Shown: positions 18,327 through 28,152, counted from the stretch's first letter. The stretch: DNA of 64,000 nt from Allobosea sp. WAO (GCF_001509835.1 NZ_JXTJ01000006.1:496001-560000); one strand, 5' to 3'. A program made the numbers and translations. Notes: generated by a model from the sequence alone, not told the origin.

Positions 18327-18809
18327 ATGACCATCGAAGCCCAGCTCGAACTCGCCGTCTTCGCCGACTATTTCCAGTTCTACGTCGAGGACGAGGCGGC
18401 CAATGAGGATTTCGGCCCGCTGTGGACGGACGAGGCCGTGGAGCGCCTGATCGCCGTGGGCGATTGCAGCATCGGCATCGGCACGGTTCGCAACATGGCG
18501 GTGCCCGTTGCGGTTTCACTCCATAGCGAGGAGCCGGAGGACGATTTCCACGAATGGGATCTCGTCAATGAATGCTCCTTCACCGTCCGCTCGGGCCGGA
18601 TCGCCATCCTCGGCTGCACGGATGCCCTGCAGGATGCCGCGCGGCTTTCGCTCCCGCCCGGCCCATACAGGCTGCGGGTTTCCTATGTCGGCCTCGACAG
18701 CCCCTGTGAGGACGGGCTGGACGGAGACGACTTCTACCGCCTGCAGCTCTGGCCGGCGCCGCTGGCGGGATTGCGGACCTTGAAGGAGAAGGCCGGCGCG
18801 ACCCGCTGA
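18327..18809 (+). CDS. Unrecognised protein, 160 aa
   Basis: A 160-residue acidic cytoplasmic protein that I do not recognise. From ATG 18327 it reads MTIEAQLELAVFADYFQFYV. It has several beta-strand-like stretches (GIGTVRNMAVPVAVSLH, FTVRSGRIAILG, PYRLRVSYVGL) and ends in a basic tail. The reading frame is open far upstream, but the segment before 18327 overlaps the divergent lipoprotein gene, so the short form is preferred. Codon use is like its neighbours. It lies before the leuA leader region. Confidence 0.65.
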   Translation: MTIEAQLELAVFADYFQFYVEDEAANEDFGPLWTDEAVERLIAVGDCSIGIGTVRNMAVPVAVSLHSEEPEDDFHEWDLVNECSFTVRSGRIAILGCTDALQDAARLSLPPGPYRLRVSYVGLDSPCEDGLDGDDFYRLQLWPAPLAGLRTLKEKAGATR

Positions 18810-18828
18810 CCGCGTCTGCAGACTCGCC

Positions 18829-18857
18829 TTGCGCAGGTGCAGCCAAATCGGTTAAAC
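18829..18857 (+). promoter_or_regulatory. Candidate promoter of the leuA leader transcript
   Basis: TTGCGC (18829-18834) and TTAAAC (18852-18857) are separated by 17 bp and lie 24 bp before the leader-peptide start. Matches to the sigma-70 consensus are partial, so this is a positional guess supported by the unusually AT-rich second hexamer. Confidence 0.35.
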
Positions 18858-18881
18858 AGCCTCATTCGAAGAGGAACGCCT

Positions 18882-18992
18882 GTGGCCGCATCCGCCACCC
18901 ATGCCCTGACGCTCAACCGCGCGATCGCGCGGCCCGCCGGCATGCGCGCTCCTCTCGCTCTTGGTCAGCTTCTTCTCCTTATCAGCCCCTGA
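18882..18992 (+). CDS. leuA leader peptide
   Basis: GTG 18882 to TGA 18992 encodes 36 residues ending ALGQLLLLISP. The start has a strong GAGGAA motif 6 bases upstream. Four consecutive Leu codons (CTT CTT CTC CTT, 18969-18980) sit just before the stop, and CTT is a rare choice in this GC-rich genome. The stop codon lies inside the 5' arm of a downstream hairpin (18986-19028). This is the arrangement of an amino-acid leader peptide: slow decoding of Leu codons under leucine limitation would change folding of the RNA ahead of leuA. ATG 18942 would give a 16-residue version but has no ribosome binding site. Confidence 0.7.
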   Translation: MAASATHALTLNRAIARPAGMRAPLALGQLLLLISP

Positions 18993-19028
18993 GGGCCGAC
19001 CGGGCATGCATGCCTGGGCGCTCAGGGG
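18986..19028 (+). promoter_or_regulatory. leuA: Attenuator-like hairpin before leuA
   Basis: CCCCTGAG (18986-18993) pairs with CTCAGGGG (19021-19028); inside, CCGGGCATG pairs with CATGCCTGG. The leader peptide stop is within the first arm. No T-run follows this stem; a second weaker hairpin (19057-19065 with 19077-19084) lies nearer leuA. Which of the two acts as terminator or antiterminator cannot be settled by eye. Confidence 0.5.
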
Positions 19029-19106
19029 AGTGACGAGAACCGAAATCCAGACCCTCCGCGCCCGCCATCACGAATAGCGGCGCGTTCCGAGCCAAGGAAC
19101 AGCAGC

Positions 19107-20672
19107 ATGACCGTCTCCAGCAAGCCCGCCTCGTCGAAGGACCGGGTCCTGATCTTCGACACCACCCTGCGCGATGGCGAGCAGTGCCCCGGCGCGACCA
19201 TGACCTTCGAGGAGAAGCTCGAGATCGCCGACTTCCTCGACGCGATGGGCGTCGACATCATCGAGGCGGGTTTCCCGATCGCCTCGGACGGCGATTTCGA
19301 GGCGGTCTCCGAAATCGCCCGCCGGATCAAGCGTGCGACCGTGGCCGGGCTCGCCCGCGCCATCAGCGCCGACATCGCCCGCGCCGGCGAAGCGGTACGG
19401 CATGCGGTGAAGCCGCGCATCCACACCTTCGTCTCGACCTCGCCGATTCATCTGCAGCACCAGATGCGCAAGACCGAAGAGGAAGTGCTGGAGATCATCA
19501 CCAAGACCGTCGCCCAGGCGCGCAACCTGGTCGAGGACGTCGAATGGTCGGCGATGGACGCGACCCGCACCCCGATTGACTATCTCTGCCGGACGGTCGA
19601 GACCGCGATCAAGGCCGGCGCGACCACGATCAACCTGCCCGATACGGTCGGCTACGCGACGCCAGACGAGTATCGCGCCATGTTCCGCCAGATCCGCGAG
19701 CGCGTGCCGAATGCCGACAAGGCGATCTTCTCGGCGCATTGCCACAATGATCTGGGCCTCGCCGTAGCCAATTCGCTGGCGGCGATCGAGGGGGGCGCCC
19801 GCCAGGTCGAGTGCACCATCAACGGCATCGGTGAGCGCGCCGGCAATGCGGCGCTGGAGGAGGTCGTGATGGCGCTGCGTGTGCGCGGCGACGTCATGGC
19901 TTACGACACCGGCATCGAGGCCACGATGCTGATGCGCGCCTCCAAGGCGGTTTCGACCGCCTGCTCCTTCCCGGTGCAGTACAACAAGGCGATCGTCGGC
20001 CGGAACGCCTTCGCGCATGAGAGCGGCATCCATCAGGACGGCATGCTGAAGCATCAGCAGACCTACGAGATCATGACGCCGGCATCGGTCGGCGTGACCA
20101 AGACCTCGCTGGTTATGGGCAAGCATTCGGGCCGTGCCGCCTTCCGCTCCAAGCTGAAGGAGATGGGCTACGAGCTCGGCGACAACCAGATGGAAGATGC
20201 CTTCACCCGGTTCAAGGCGCTGGCCGACCGCAAGAAGCACGTCTACGACGAGGATATCGAGGCGCTGGTCGACGAGAACATCGCCTCCGCCCATGACCGG
20301 GTGAAACTGGTCTCGCTGACGGTGATCGCCGGCACGCGCGGCCCGCAGCGGGCGATGATGAAGCTCGATGTCGAGGGCCGGGTCGTCGCCGAAGAGGCCG
20401 AGGGCAACGGCCCGATCGACGCCGTCTTCAACGCGATCAAGGCGATCGTGCCGCATGAGGCGCGGCTGGAGCTCTACGACGTCCACGCCGTGACCGAGGG
20501 CACCGATGCCCAAGCCGAAGTCTCGGTGCGGCTGTCGCAGAACGGCGCATCCGTGACCGGCCGCGGCGCCGATCCGGACACGCTGGTCTCCTCTGCAAAG
20601 GCCTATCTGGTCGCGCTCAACAAGCTGATCGCGCGCGGCGCCCGGATGCACGCGCAGGCTGCTGCCGAGTAG
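19107..20672 (+). CDS. leuA: 2-isopropylmalate synthase
   Basis: A 521-residue enzyme that condenses acetyl-CoA with 2-oxoisovalerate, the first committed step of leucine synthesis. The TIM-barrel motifs are [15 protein letters not shown] at residues ~17-31 and the metal-binding [16 protein letters not shown]. The HMGL-like signature is [12 protein letters not shown], and the C-terminal ~130 residues form the LeuA regulatory domain that senses leucine for feedback. Length matches the classical form. A Leu-rich leader peptide and hairpins upstream, and a strong terminator downstream, suggest a single-gene, attenuated unit. Confidence 0.97.
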   Translation: MTVSSKPASSKDRVLIFDTTLRDGEQCPGATMTFEEKLEIADFLDAMGVDIIEAGFPIASDGDFEAVSEIARRIKRATVAGLARAISADIARAGEAVRHAVKPRIHTFVSTSPIHLQHQMRKTEEEVLEIITKTVAQARNLVEDVEWSAMDATRTPIDYLCRTVETAIKAGATTINLPDTVGYATPDEYRAMFRQIRERVPNADKAIFSAHCHNDLGLAVANSLAAIEGGARQVECTINGIGERAGNAALEEVVMALRVRGDVMAYDTGIEATMLMRASKAVSTACSFPVQYNKAIVGRNAFAHESGIHQDGMLKHQQTYEIMTPASVGVTKTSLVMGKHSGRAAFRSKLKEMGYELGDNQMEDAFTRFKALADRKKHVYDEDIEALVDENIASAHDRVKLVSLTVIAGTRGPQRAMMKLDVEGRVVAEEAEGNGPIDAVFNAIKAIVPHEARLELYDVHAVTEGTDAQAEVSVRLSQNGASVTGRGADPDTLVSSAKAYLVALNKLIARGARMHAQAAAE

Positions 20673-20697
20673 TCGGCTCGGCATATTTCCGCTTTCG

Positions 20698-20746
20698 GGG
20701 CCGGTGTGCCGCGCTGTGACCAGCGCGGCACACCGGCCCGTTTTTT
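20698..20746 (+). terminator. Strong Rho-independent terminator after leuA
   Basis: A perfect 19-bp stem (20698-20716 with 20721-20739), loop TGAC, followed by G and six T (20741-20746). This is the best terminator in the window and lies 25 bp after the leuA stop. Confidence 0.95.
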
Positions 20747-20828
20747 GACGGCGGCGTGGAACAAAAACTGGATTCGCGAAACGGATGACGCTCTCATGAT
20801 GCGGGGGGCCATCGCGAGACCTAGTTTA

Positions 20829-23339
20829 ATGAAGTCGCGTCGCCTTGTTATTTTGGGCGCGCTGGTCGCTTTCCAGGCCACGCCCGCCTCGGCTCATACC
20901 TCACTTCCGCCGGTCTCTCCGGCCGAGCAGACGGAAGAGCTGGCGCAAATCTGCATGGGCGAGATCGAGACGCCGCGCGGCGAGCGCAAGGCGGCCTGCG
21001 ACGAAGCCCTGCGGGTCGAGCTGAACCGCGGCGACCGGGCGGATCTGCTCGCCAGCCGCGGCTGGCTGGCGCAAGGCGAGGGCGCTCTCCATGCGGCTCT
21101 GCGCGATTTCGAGACCGCCCTGAGGACAACCGAAGGCCATCTTGCGGCTCTGCGCGGTCGCGCCGCGGTGCTCTCCGAACTCGGCCGTCATCGCGAGGCG
21201 GAAGCGGTCCTCGCCGCCGGGCTCGCCGCCGGCAACGCACCTGCCAGCCTGCTGGTCGACCGGGCCAGCCTGCGCGAACGGCGCGGCGACCTGGCTGGCG
21301 CACGGGCGGACCTCGATCATGGCCTGCGGCTGGACCCGTCGAGCGCCTGGGCGCGGGTGGCGCGGGCCAGGCTGCTGCAAGGCCTCGGCGAGCATGATCT
21401 CGCTTTGGCCGACTTCGACATGGCGATCGAGCTGGAGCCCGCCATCGCCTCGCACCATTATCGGCGCGGCATGTCGCTGTCGGCGCTGAAACGTCCCGCC
21501 GAGGCGGTCGGCGCTTTCGAGCGCGCCCTGCGGCTCGAGCCCGCAGTGCCGCAAAGCTGGGTCGAGCGCGGGCGGGCTTTCGAGGCTCTCGGGGAGCTGG
21601 AACCGGCGCTGGCGAATTACGAGCGTGCGCTGCGGCTCGACCCGCGCAACGAAACCGCCCTGTCGCGACGCGCTCTGGTGCTGCAGCGGAGCGGCCGGCC
21701 GCTCCGGGCGATCAAGGCCTATGACGTCCTGATCGCGACCCATCCGGCTACCGTCTTTGCCTTCAACAACCGCGCCTTGCTGCTGATCGAGCAGGGCCGG
21801 CAGGCCGAGGCCTTGCGGGACCTAGACCAGCTGCTGGCGCTGGCGCCGCACGATGGCAACGGCCTGCGCAATCGTGCCCACCTGCTGCTCTCCCTTGGAC
21901 GGAACGACGAGGCGCTGCGCGATCTCGACCGCGCCGGGCCCGGCCGCGACGCACCGGCCTGGCACGGTATGCGCGGCGACGCCCTGCTCGCGCTCGGCCG
22001 GGCGGCTCCGGCTCGTAAGGCCTACGAGCTCGCGCTGCAGGGGCGTCCGGACGATCTGGCGACGCGCTTCGGCCTGGCGATGGCCGAGGAGATGCTCGGC
22101 GAAAGACTGGCGGCGTTGGCGGCCTATGGCGCCGTGCTTGAACGCGAACCCGCTCATGCCGGGGCCATAGAGCGGCGCGAGGCCCTGCTGCCGGTGCTCG
22201 GCCGCTCGATCGAGGTCTGGCCGATGCGGCTGGCCGCTTTCATCCACGCGGCCAGGACACAGTTCGGGCACGAGCGAGCGGCCTTCTGGCATGCCTATCA
22301 TGCGGCCCGTCCGCAGCCGGCCGCGCCGACGCGCGACGAACTCGCCGAGCTAGACGCCGCGCTGGCGGTCGATGGCCTCGACGTGACGCGGCTGGTGCGG
22401 CGCGCGCAGTTCCGCATCGGCCAGCCGCAGCGCGACGCGCAGGCGCGGCAGGACGTTGCGACGGCGCTGGCGATCGAGCCGGATCACCCGGCGGCTCTCG
22501 TGCTGCGGGCGCGGCTGCATTTTCGCGATGGCGTGTTCTCGGAGTCGCTCGCCGACAGCGAGGCGGCGCTGCGGCGCGCGCCGCGCTTCGTCGAGGCCCT
22601 GTTCCAGCGTGCCCGAGCATTGGAGGCGCGCGGGCAGGCCAATGCGGCGCTGAGCGCCTATGACCAGGTGCTCGCGGTAGCGCCGAGCAATCACGCGGCG
22701 CTGCTCAACCGTGGCCAGCTGCTGCAGCGCTCCCGGCAATACCAGCGCGCGCTCGTGGACTTCGACGCCGCGCTCGCGATCGATCGCGAGGATGCCGATG
22801 GCTGGCTGTCGCGCGCCGCGGTCCGCCTCGCTCTGGGGGAGCCGGAGGCAGCGATCCCGGATTACCGCGCGGCCTTGACGCTGGCGCCGCACCGCATCGA
22901 TGCCGCACTCGGCCTGACCCAGGCGCTGGTCAGCGCTCAGCAGCCGAGTCTTGCGATCGACGAGCTCGGGCGCCTGATCAAGCGCCACCCAGAGCAGGCC
23001 GGCTTCTGGAACATGCGCTGCCTGATCCGCGCGGTCAGCGGGCAGGTGGCGGGGGCGCTGCCGGATTGCGAGGAGGCGCTGCGCCTCGCGCCGAACCAGA
23101 GCGGGGTCCTGCACACGCGGGCGCTCGTCCAGCTCAAGCACGGCGATCTCGATGGCGCCATCGCCGATTACGACCGGGCGCTCTCGCTCGATGCAAGGCT
23201 CGGGCAGGCCTGGTACGGCCGGGCGATCGCGCATCAGCGCCGCGGCGATGCGGAAGAGGCGGCTTTCGATTTCGCCCGGGCGCGCGATCTCGACGTCAGC
23301 GCCGGCGAGCGCTACCGCGCCTATGGCGTGACGCCCTGA
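20829..23339 (+). CDS. Large exported tetratricopeptide-repeat protein
   Basis: An 836-residue protein that opens with a signal peptide (MKSRRLVILGALVAFQATPASA) and then consists almost entirely of TPR units, well over a dozen. They show the usual helix pattern, such as ALADFDMAIELEPAIASHHY, AVGAFERALRLEPAVPQSWV and AIADYDRALSLDARLGQAWY. It should be a periplasmic scaffold for protein-protein contacts; no enzymatic domain is seen. The start is uncertain: ATG 20796 would add 11 residues, and an even earlier in-frame ATG at 20706 lies inside the leuA terminator and is rejected. Confidence 0.85.
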   Translation: MKSRRLVILGALVAFQATPASAHTSLPPVSPAEQTEELAQICMGEIETPRGERKAACDEALRVELNRGDRADLLASRGWLAQGEGALHAALRDFETALRTTEGHLAALRGRAAVLSELGRHREAEAVLAAGLAAGNAPASLLVDRASLRERRGDLAGARADLDHGLRLDPSSAWARVARARLLQGLGEHDLALADFDMAIELEPAIASHHYRRGMSLSALKRPAEAVGAFERALRLEPAVPQSWVERGRAFEALGELEPALANYERALRLDPRNETALSRRALVLQRSGRPLRAIKAYDVLIATHPATVFAFNNRALLLIEQGRQAEALRDLDQLLALAPHDGNGLRNRAHLLLSLGRNDEALRDLDRAGPGRDAPAWHGMRGDALLALGRAAPARKAYELALQGRPDDLATRFGLAMAEEMLGERLAALAAYGAVLEREPAHAGAIERREALLPVLGRSIEVWPMRLAAFIHAARTQFGHERAAFWHAYHAARPQPAAPTRDELAELDAALAVDGLDVTRLVRRAQFRIGQPQRDAQARQDVATALAIEPDHPAALVLRARLHFRDGVFSESLADSEAALRRAPRFVEALFQRARALEARGQANAALSAYDQVLAVAPSNHAALLNRGQLLQRSRQYQRALVDFDAALAIDREDADGWLSRAAVRLALGEPEAAIPDYRAALTLAPHRIDAALGLTQALVSAQQPSLAIDELGRLIKRHPEQAGFWNMRCLIRAVSGQVAGALPDCEEALRLAPNQSGVLHTRALVQLKHGDLDGAIADYDRALSLDARLGQAWYGRAIAHQRRGDAEEAAFDFARARDLDVSAGERYRAYGVTP

Positions 23340-23350
23340 GCGGGGCCTTC

Positions 23351-23833
23351 TCAGACCGGCCAGCCCCGATCCGGCTTGATCGTCGCCAGCACGAACGAGG
23401 AGCGCATGTCGGCGATGCCCGGCAGCGTCAGCAGGCGCTGCATGGCGAATTCGCCATAGGCCTCGATGTCATCGGCGACGATGTGGACGAGCAGGTCGCA
23501 TTCGCCGGTCATTGCCTGGCATGAGATGACCTCGTCGAAGGCCTTCAGCTTCTCGATCAGGCGGGTTCGCCAGTCCGGATCCGACTGGGCGAGCTTGACG
23601 AAGGCATAGGCCTCGACGCCATGGCCGAGCTGCCGGCGGTCGATCAGCGCACGATAGCCGGCGATGACGCCATCCTCCTCCAGCGCCTTGAGGCGGCGCA
23701 GGCAGGGAGAGGGCGCCATGCCGATCTCCTCGGCGAGGGCGGCATTGGTCAGGCGGCCATTGCGCTGCAGGGCGCGCAGGATGCGCCGGTCGGTTTCGTC
23801 GAGGCGTGACGGGGCTTTGCTTGTTTCTGTCAT
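23351..23833 (-). CDS. Lrp/AsnC family transcriptional regulator
   Basis: A 160-residue regulator with an N-terminal winged helix (LDETDRRILRALQRNGRLTN, then LAEEIGMAPSPCLRRLKALE) and a C-terminal RAM ligand-binding domain (ECDLLVHIVADDIEAYGEF). Lrp-type proteins sense amino acids and assemble as octamers. It is divergent from phhA across a 122-bp gap, so control of phenylalanine hydroxylation in response to an aromatic amino acid is a reasonable inference. Confidence 0.92.
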   Translation of the reverse strand: MTETSKAPSRLDETDRRILRALQRNGRLTNAALAEEIGMAPSPCLRRLKALEEDGVIAGYRALIDRRQLGHGVEAYAFVKLAQSDPDWRTRLIEKLKAFDEVISCQAMTGECDLLVHIVADDIEAYGEFAMQRLLTLPGIADMRSSFVLATIKPDRGWPV

Positions 23834-23955
23834 GATCGGACCCGTTGGTGCGTTTCCCGGTCATATTGTTCTATCGAGGCCGCTGAGGCGCAAGAGAAAG
23901 TCAGGACATGACCCGGAGGCGGGCGCAGCATGCTTGCAGCATTGGGAGGTGCGCC

Positions 23956-24819
23956 ATGACTACCGACCCGCTCAGCCGGTCAGGCCTCAAGCCGGACGAG
24001 GTTCCGGCCGATTTCGTCGTCGACCAGAGATTCCAGCACTACGCCGCCGCTGACCATGAGACCTGGTCGCGGCTGCACCGGCGCCAGTTCGAGCTGCTCC
24101 GCGGGCGCGTCTGCGACGAGTTCTTCGCGGGGCTCTCGGCGCTCGGCATCGCCGCCGACGGCATACCCGACTTCCGGCAGATCAACCGCGTCCTGAAGGC
24201 TGCAACCGGCTGGGAGGTGGTGGCCGTGCCCGGGCTGGTGCCGGACCGGGTGTTCTTCACCCATCTCGCCGAACGCCGGTTTCCGGCCGGGTTCTGGATC
24301 AGGCGGCCGGAGGAGTTCGACTATATCGAGGAGCCGGACATCTTCCACGATGTATTTGGCCATGTGCCGCTGCTGATGAACCGGTCCTACGCCGATTTCG
24401 TCGCGGCCTATGGCGCAGCCGGTCTGCGCTATACCGATCCGGCCGATCTCTCTCGTCTCGCCCGGCTCTACTGGTACAGCGTCGAGTTCGGCCTGATCGA
24501 GACTGCGGCGGGTCTGCGCATCTTCGGTGCCGGCATCGCCTCATCGCCCGGCGAGACCCTGTTCGCGCTGGAGAGCGACAAGCCAAACCGTATCCGCTTC
24601 GACCCGGCTCGGGTGATGCGGACGCGCTACAAGATCGACGATTTCCAGCAGACCTACTTCGTCCTGCCGGGCTTCGAGGCGATGCCCGATCTTGCCGCCG
24701 GACCGCTGGAGGCGGCGATGGCGCAGGCGCGAGCGCTGCCGGAGCTCGCCCCCGATGCGCGGATTGCCGAGGATAGCTCCGTTACGGCCGGGACCGCCGC
24801 TCACAGGCCCGCCGCCTGA
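23956..24819 (+). CDS. phhA: Phenylalanine 4-monooxygenase
   Basis: A 287-residue non-heme iron, pterin-dependent hydroxylase that converts phenylalanine to tyrosine. The iron ligands are seen in DIFHDVFGHVPLLM (two His) and the Glu in LYWYSVEFGLIE; the pterin/substrate region includes GFWIRRPEEFDYIEEPD. It is the short bacterial form without the regulatory domain. ATG 23956, with GGGAGG upstream, is preferred over an earlier in-frame codon at 23908. Its divergent Lrp-type neighbour is the likely regulator. No pterin-recycling gene is adjacent. Confidence 0.95.
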   Translation: MTTDPLSRSGLKPDEVPADFVVDQRFQHYAAADHETWSRLHRRQFELLRGRVCDEFFAGLSALGIAADGIPDFRQINRVLKAATGWEVVAVPGLVPDRVFFTHLAERRFPAGFWIRRPEEFDYIEEPDIFHDVFGHVPLLMNRSYADFVAAYGAAGLRYTDPADLSRLARLYWYSVEFGLIETAAGLRIFGAGIASSPGETLFALESDKPNRIRFDPARVMRTRYKIDDFQQTYFVLPGFEAMPDLAAGPLEAAMAQARALPELAPDARIAEDSSVTAGTAAHRPAA

Positions 24820-24881
24820 GCGATTTGGCCCTTCCTTAACCATTGTGCAGGCAGCGTGGGCCTCGGAAACGAGCCCGCGCA

Positions 24882-26252
24882 ATGGCAGACGAGACGCAAA
24901 GAGATTCCCTGTTCGCCCCCGCTGCGCCCAATTCGCGCCTGGCGATCTTCGGCGTCGGCGATGCGACGCTGAAGCTGGCAGGGGAACTCGCCCCGACGCT
25001 CGGTGCGAAGATTGACGCGGCGATGGCGCTGCACTTCGAACGGCTTTCCGGACATCCGACCATGGGAGCGGCTTCGCGGACCTACGGGCCGACCCTGTGC
25101 ACCGAGATGGCACAGCATGCCCGCTCCCTGTTCGAGGCAACGTTCGACGATGCCTATGCGGAATCGCTGCGGCGCGCCGTGCAGACCGAGACGGCCTCGC
25201 CCTTCGGACCACGCACGCATGCCGTTCTGGCGATGACGGCGATGCGGTCGCTTTTCCCCGAGATCGCGAGGCGGCATCGCTTCTCGTCACGGCAGACGGC
25301 GCGCGATTGCGTCAAGCTCGCGGAGTTCCTGATCGTCGACCTCGTCAATGCACTCGGCGACATCCATGCGATGCGCGCCGAACAGACGACCCGCTATGTC
25401 ACCGACATCGCCGCACTCGCAGACGATTTCCGTCAGCAGGTCGAACAGGTCTCGAGCGAAACGGAAGAGGCTGCGGCGACGCTGAGCCGGGTTGCCGCCA
25501 GTTCGGCGGCGGCTTCACGCCGCGCTGGCGAGACCACCGACGCTAGCCGGCAAAGCTGGTCCAAGGTGCGCGAGCGCGCCGTGCAGACGGTCTCTTCGAT
25601 CGGGCAATTGCGCCAGTCGATCGGCGAGATCGACAGGCGGACGCAGGAGAGTGCCGAGATCGCGGCCGGGACGGTCATGGCGGCGGGAGAAGCGCGCGGG
25701 ACGATCGAGAGCCTCGCCGCCCTCGTCTCCGAGGTCGGTTCGGTCGTCGGCCTGATCTCCGAGATCGCGGCGCAGACCAACCTGCTGGCGCTCAACGCCA
25801 CCATCGAGGCGGCCCGTGCCGGCGAGGCCGGCCGTGGCTTTGCCGTGGTGGCCAGCGAGGTGAAGTCGCTGTCCGCGCAGACCAGTGGGGCGACGGAGGC
25901 GATCGGCAGCCGGATCGAGGCCATCCGGCAGGCGACAGCGCGCTGTGTCGATGCCATGGCGCGGATCGACCAGTCGGTGTCCGGCATGTCGGCGAACATG
26001 TCCGCGGTCGCCGGAGCGGTGACGGAGCAATTTGCGGTCAGCGATGGCATCGCCCGGGATGCGCAGGCCACGACAGATGAGATCGAGGCGGCCTTGGCGC
26101 TGGCGGCCGAGGCGCTCAGTGCCATGGAGCGCGTCGGCGCTTCCGTCGGCGAGATGAACACGCGCTCGGCCGCCGTCGGCACCGTCGCGGGAGGCCTCGC
26201 CGAGAACCTCAACCGCTTCGTGAAATCGGTTTCCGACCGGCTCACCGCCTGA
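24882..26252 (+). CDS. Soluble methyl-accepting chemotaxis protein with globin-like sensor
   Basis: A 456-residue chemoreceptor lacking any transmembrane helix. Residues ~10-165 are a helical sensor whose pattern ([40 protein letters not shown]) resembles the globin domain of HemAT-like sensors, but no His is evident where the proximal heme ligand should be. The rest is an MCP signalling domain with the conserved tip [20 protein letters not shown] and [16 protein letters not shown]. It should control CheA in the cytoplasm. ATG 24882 was chosen because the upstream extension is not conserved-looking. The globin assignment is tentative. Confidence 0.82.
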   Translation: MADETQRDSLFAPAAPNSRLAIFGVGDATLKLAGELAPTLGAKIDAAMALHFERLSGHPTMGAASRTYGPTLCTEMAQHARSLFEATFDDAYAESLRRAVQTETASPFGPRTHAVLAMTAMRSLFPEIARRHRFSSRQTARDCVKLAEFLIVDLVNALGDIHAMRAEQTTRYVTDIAALADDFRQQVEQVSSETEEAAATLSRVAASSAAASRRAGETTDASRQSWSKVRERAVQTVSSIGQLRQSIGEIDRRTQESAEIAAGTVMAAGEARGTIESLAALVSEVGSVVGLISEIAAQTNLLALNATIEAARAGEAGRGFAVVASEVKSLSAQTSGATEAIGSRIEAIRQATARCVDAMARIDQSVSGMSANMSAVAGAVTEQFAVSDGIARDAQATTDEIEAALALAAEALSAMERVGASVGEMNTRSAAVGTVAGGLAENLNRFVKSVSDRLTA

Positions 26253-26359
26253 AACACCGTTTTGCGGTGGACGGCGCGCCGCATTCGCTTGGCGCAGGCC
26301 CGATTCTTGCCACTATTGCCTCCCGGTGCGCGCGTGCGCGATGGCTGGGAGCGGGCGAG

Positions 26360-27637
26360 ATGGCTGGCTATTTTCCGAACTGGACTTTGAAGACCTCCGG
26401 CGACGTGATGCCGGATGAGCGCCTGCCGGCCGGGCAGACCGTGATCGCCGGCCTACAGCATGTCGTCGCCATGTTCGGCTCGACCGTGCTGGCGCCGATC
26501 CTGATGGGGTTCGATCCAAACGTCGCGATCTTCTTCTCCGGCGTCGCGACGCTGCTGTTCTTCGTGATCACCGGCGGGCGGCTGCCGAGCTATCTCGGCT
26601 CGTCCTTCGCCTTCATCGGCGTCGTCATCGCCGCCACCGGTTATTCCGGCTCCGGCCCCAACCTCAACCTTCCCGTGGCACTCGGCGGCATCATCGCCTG
26701 CGGGGCGGCCTATGCGCTGATCGGCCTCATCGTGCAGGGCGTCGGCACGCGCTGGATCGAGAAGCTGCTGCCGCCGGTCGTCACCGGCGCGGTCGTGGCT
26801 GCGATCGGTCTTAACCTGACCTCAGTCGCGATGAACATGATCTCGGCGAGCCCCTACACCAAGTGGATCGCGCTGTTCACGGTCATCGCGGTGGCGCTGA
26901 TCGCGGTCTATGGGCGCGGCCTGGCGCAGCGCCTGCCGGTGCTGATCGGTGGCCTTGCGGCCTATGTCCTTTACGCCGCGACGGCCACGAGCTTCGGCGC
27001 GCCGCCGATCGATTTCGGCAAGGTCGCCGCAGCCGCCTGGTTCGGCCTGCCGAACTTCGTCGCGCCGGTCTTCGAGCCCAAGGCGATCGCCCTGATCGTC
27101 CCGGTCGCGATCATCCTGGTTGCGGAGAATCTCGGGCACATCAAGGGCATCTCGGTGATGACCGGGCGCAATCTCGACAACCTGATCGGTCGCGGCTTCT
27201 TCGCCGACGGCCTCGGCACGATGATCGCGGGCTCGGGCGGTGGCACCGGCGTCACCACCTATGCCGAGAACATGGGCGTGATGGCGGTGACGCGGGTCTA
27301 TTCGACCCTTGTCTTCGTCGCCGCCGGCGTGATCGCCCTGCTGCTCGGCTTCTCGCCGAAGTTCGGCGCGGTGATCGGCACGATCCCCGTCGCGGTGCTC
27401 GGCGGCCTTGCGGTCGTGGTCTTCGGCCTGATCGCCGCCACCGCCGGCCGGATCTGGGTCGAGAACAAGGTCAACTTCGCCGAGCCGAAGAATCTGCTGA
27501 CCGTCGCGACCGCGCTGATTCTCGGTGCCGGCGATCTCAAGCTGCCGATTTTCGGTTACGAGCTCGGCGGCATCGGCACCGCGACCTTCGCGGCGATCGC
27601 GCTCTACCATCTGCTCGATCGTCGGCAGGCCGCCTGA
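26360..27637 (+). CDS. Uracil permease of the NCS2 family, RutG-like
   Basis: A 425-residue membrane protein of the nucleobase-cation symporter 2 family, with about 14 hydrophobic segments. It follows E. coli RutG closely from memory: PDERLPAGQTVIAGLQHVVA, FVITGGRLPSYLGSSFAFIG, TRWIEKLLPPVVTGAVV and the substrate motif AENLGHIKGI followed by GTGVTTYAENMGVMAVT. It should import uracil or a related pyrimidine with protons. No rut or other pyrimidine catabolic gene is nearby, so the specific name is not assigned. GGGAGCGGGCGAG precedes ATG 26360. Confidence 0.9.
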   Translation: MAGYFPNWTLKTSGDVMPDERLPAGQTVIAGLQHVVAMFGSTVLAPILMGFDPNVAIFFSGVATLLFFVITGGRLPSYLGSSFAFIGVVIAATGYSGSGPNLNLPVALGGIIACGAAYALIGLIVQGVGTRWIEKLLPPVVTGAVVAAIGLNLTSVAMNMISASPYTKWIALFTVIAVALIAVYGRGLAQRLPVLIGGLAAYVLYAATATSFGAPPIDFGKVAAAAWFGLPNFVAPVFEPKAIALIVPVAIILVAENLGHIKGISVMTGRNLDNLIGRGFFADGLGTMIAGSGGGTGVTTYAENMGVMAVTRVYSTLVFVAAGVIALLLGFSPKFGAVIGTIPVAVLGGLAVVVFGLIAATAGRIWVENKVNFAEPKNLLTVATALILGAGDLKLPIFGYELGGIGTATFAAIALYHLLDRRQAA

Positions 27638-27756
27638 GAACTGCGAAAACGACCTAAAACGGCCGAAAAATCGCTCCGGCGCGCCATCTGACGGATTTTT
27701 CCACAGGGTGTGCCGGGGTGCTCCAAAGAAGTTTGCATATTTCTGTCGCAGACGGG

Positions 27757-27785
27757 TGGACAGGGCAGGGGGTGTTTGCTACATC
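27757..27785 (+). promoter_or_regulatory. Candidate promoter of tRNA-Lys
   Basis: TGGACA (27757-27762) and TACATC (27780-27785) with a 17-bp spacer lie 53 bp before the mature tRNA 5' end. Spacing is ideal and the -35 hexamer matches at five of six positions. Confidence 0.45.
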
Positions 27786-27838
27786 GCCGCCTGTCGGGAC
27801 GCGGTCCACGCCTCGCCGACAACGTCTCCGTGGCGTAT

Positions 27839-27914
<76 letters not shown>

Positions 27915-28131
27915 CGGACCCTTTCTGACAATCCGAAATGTAGCGCTTCGGCGCGGCTGCGAGGTTCCGGAGGCATGCGCGCCAGTGCACGTCTCGCATG
28001 CCGATGTCGTGTTCAATCTGCTCGATCCGGCCGCTTGGTGAACGTGGACCGACAGCTAAAATTCTACAGAAATCATCGGCGGTCTCGTAACCCTGACTGG
28101 AACGCAAGTTCCTGGCACGGTGCTGATGTCA

Positions 28132-28152
28132 TGCCTGTAAGCTGCCTGTAAG
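28132..28152 (+). repeat. Tandem 10-bp direct repeat upstream of the double-glycine peptide gene
   Basis: TGCCTGTAAG occurs at 28132-28141 and again at 28143-28152, 11 bp apart, i.e. on the same helix face. It lies 55-75 bp before the peptide start, where an activator or repressor site would be expected. No other copy was noticed in the window. Confidence 0.5.

Noticed and set aside
20706..20828. N-terminal extension of the TPR protein from ATG 20706
   Set aside because: The codon lies inside the leuA terminator hairpin and the extension would bury the signal peptide.
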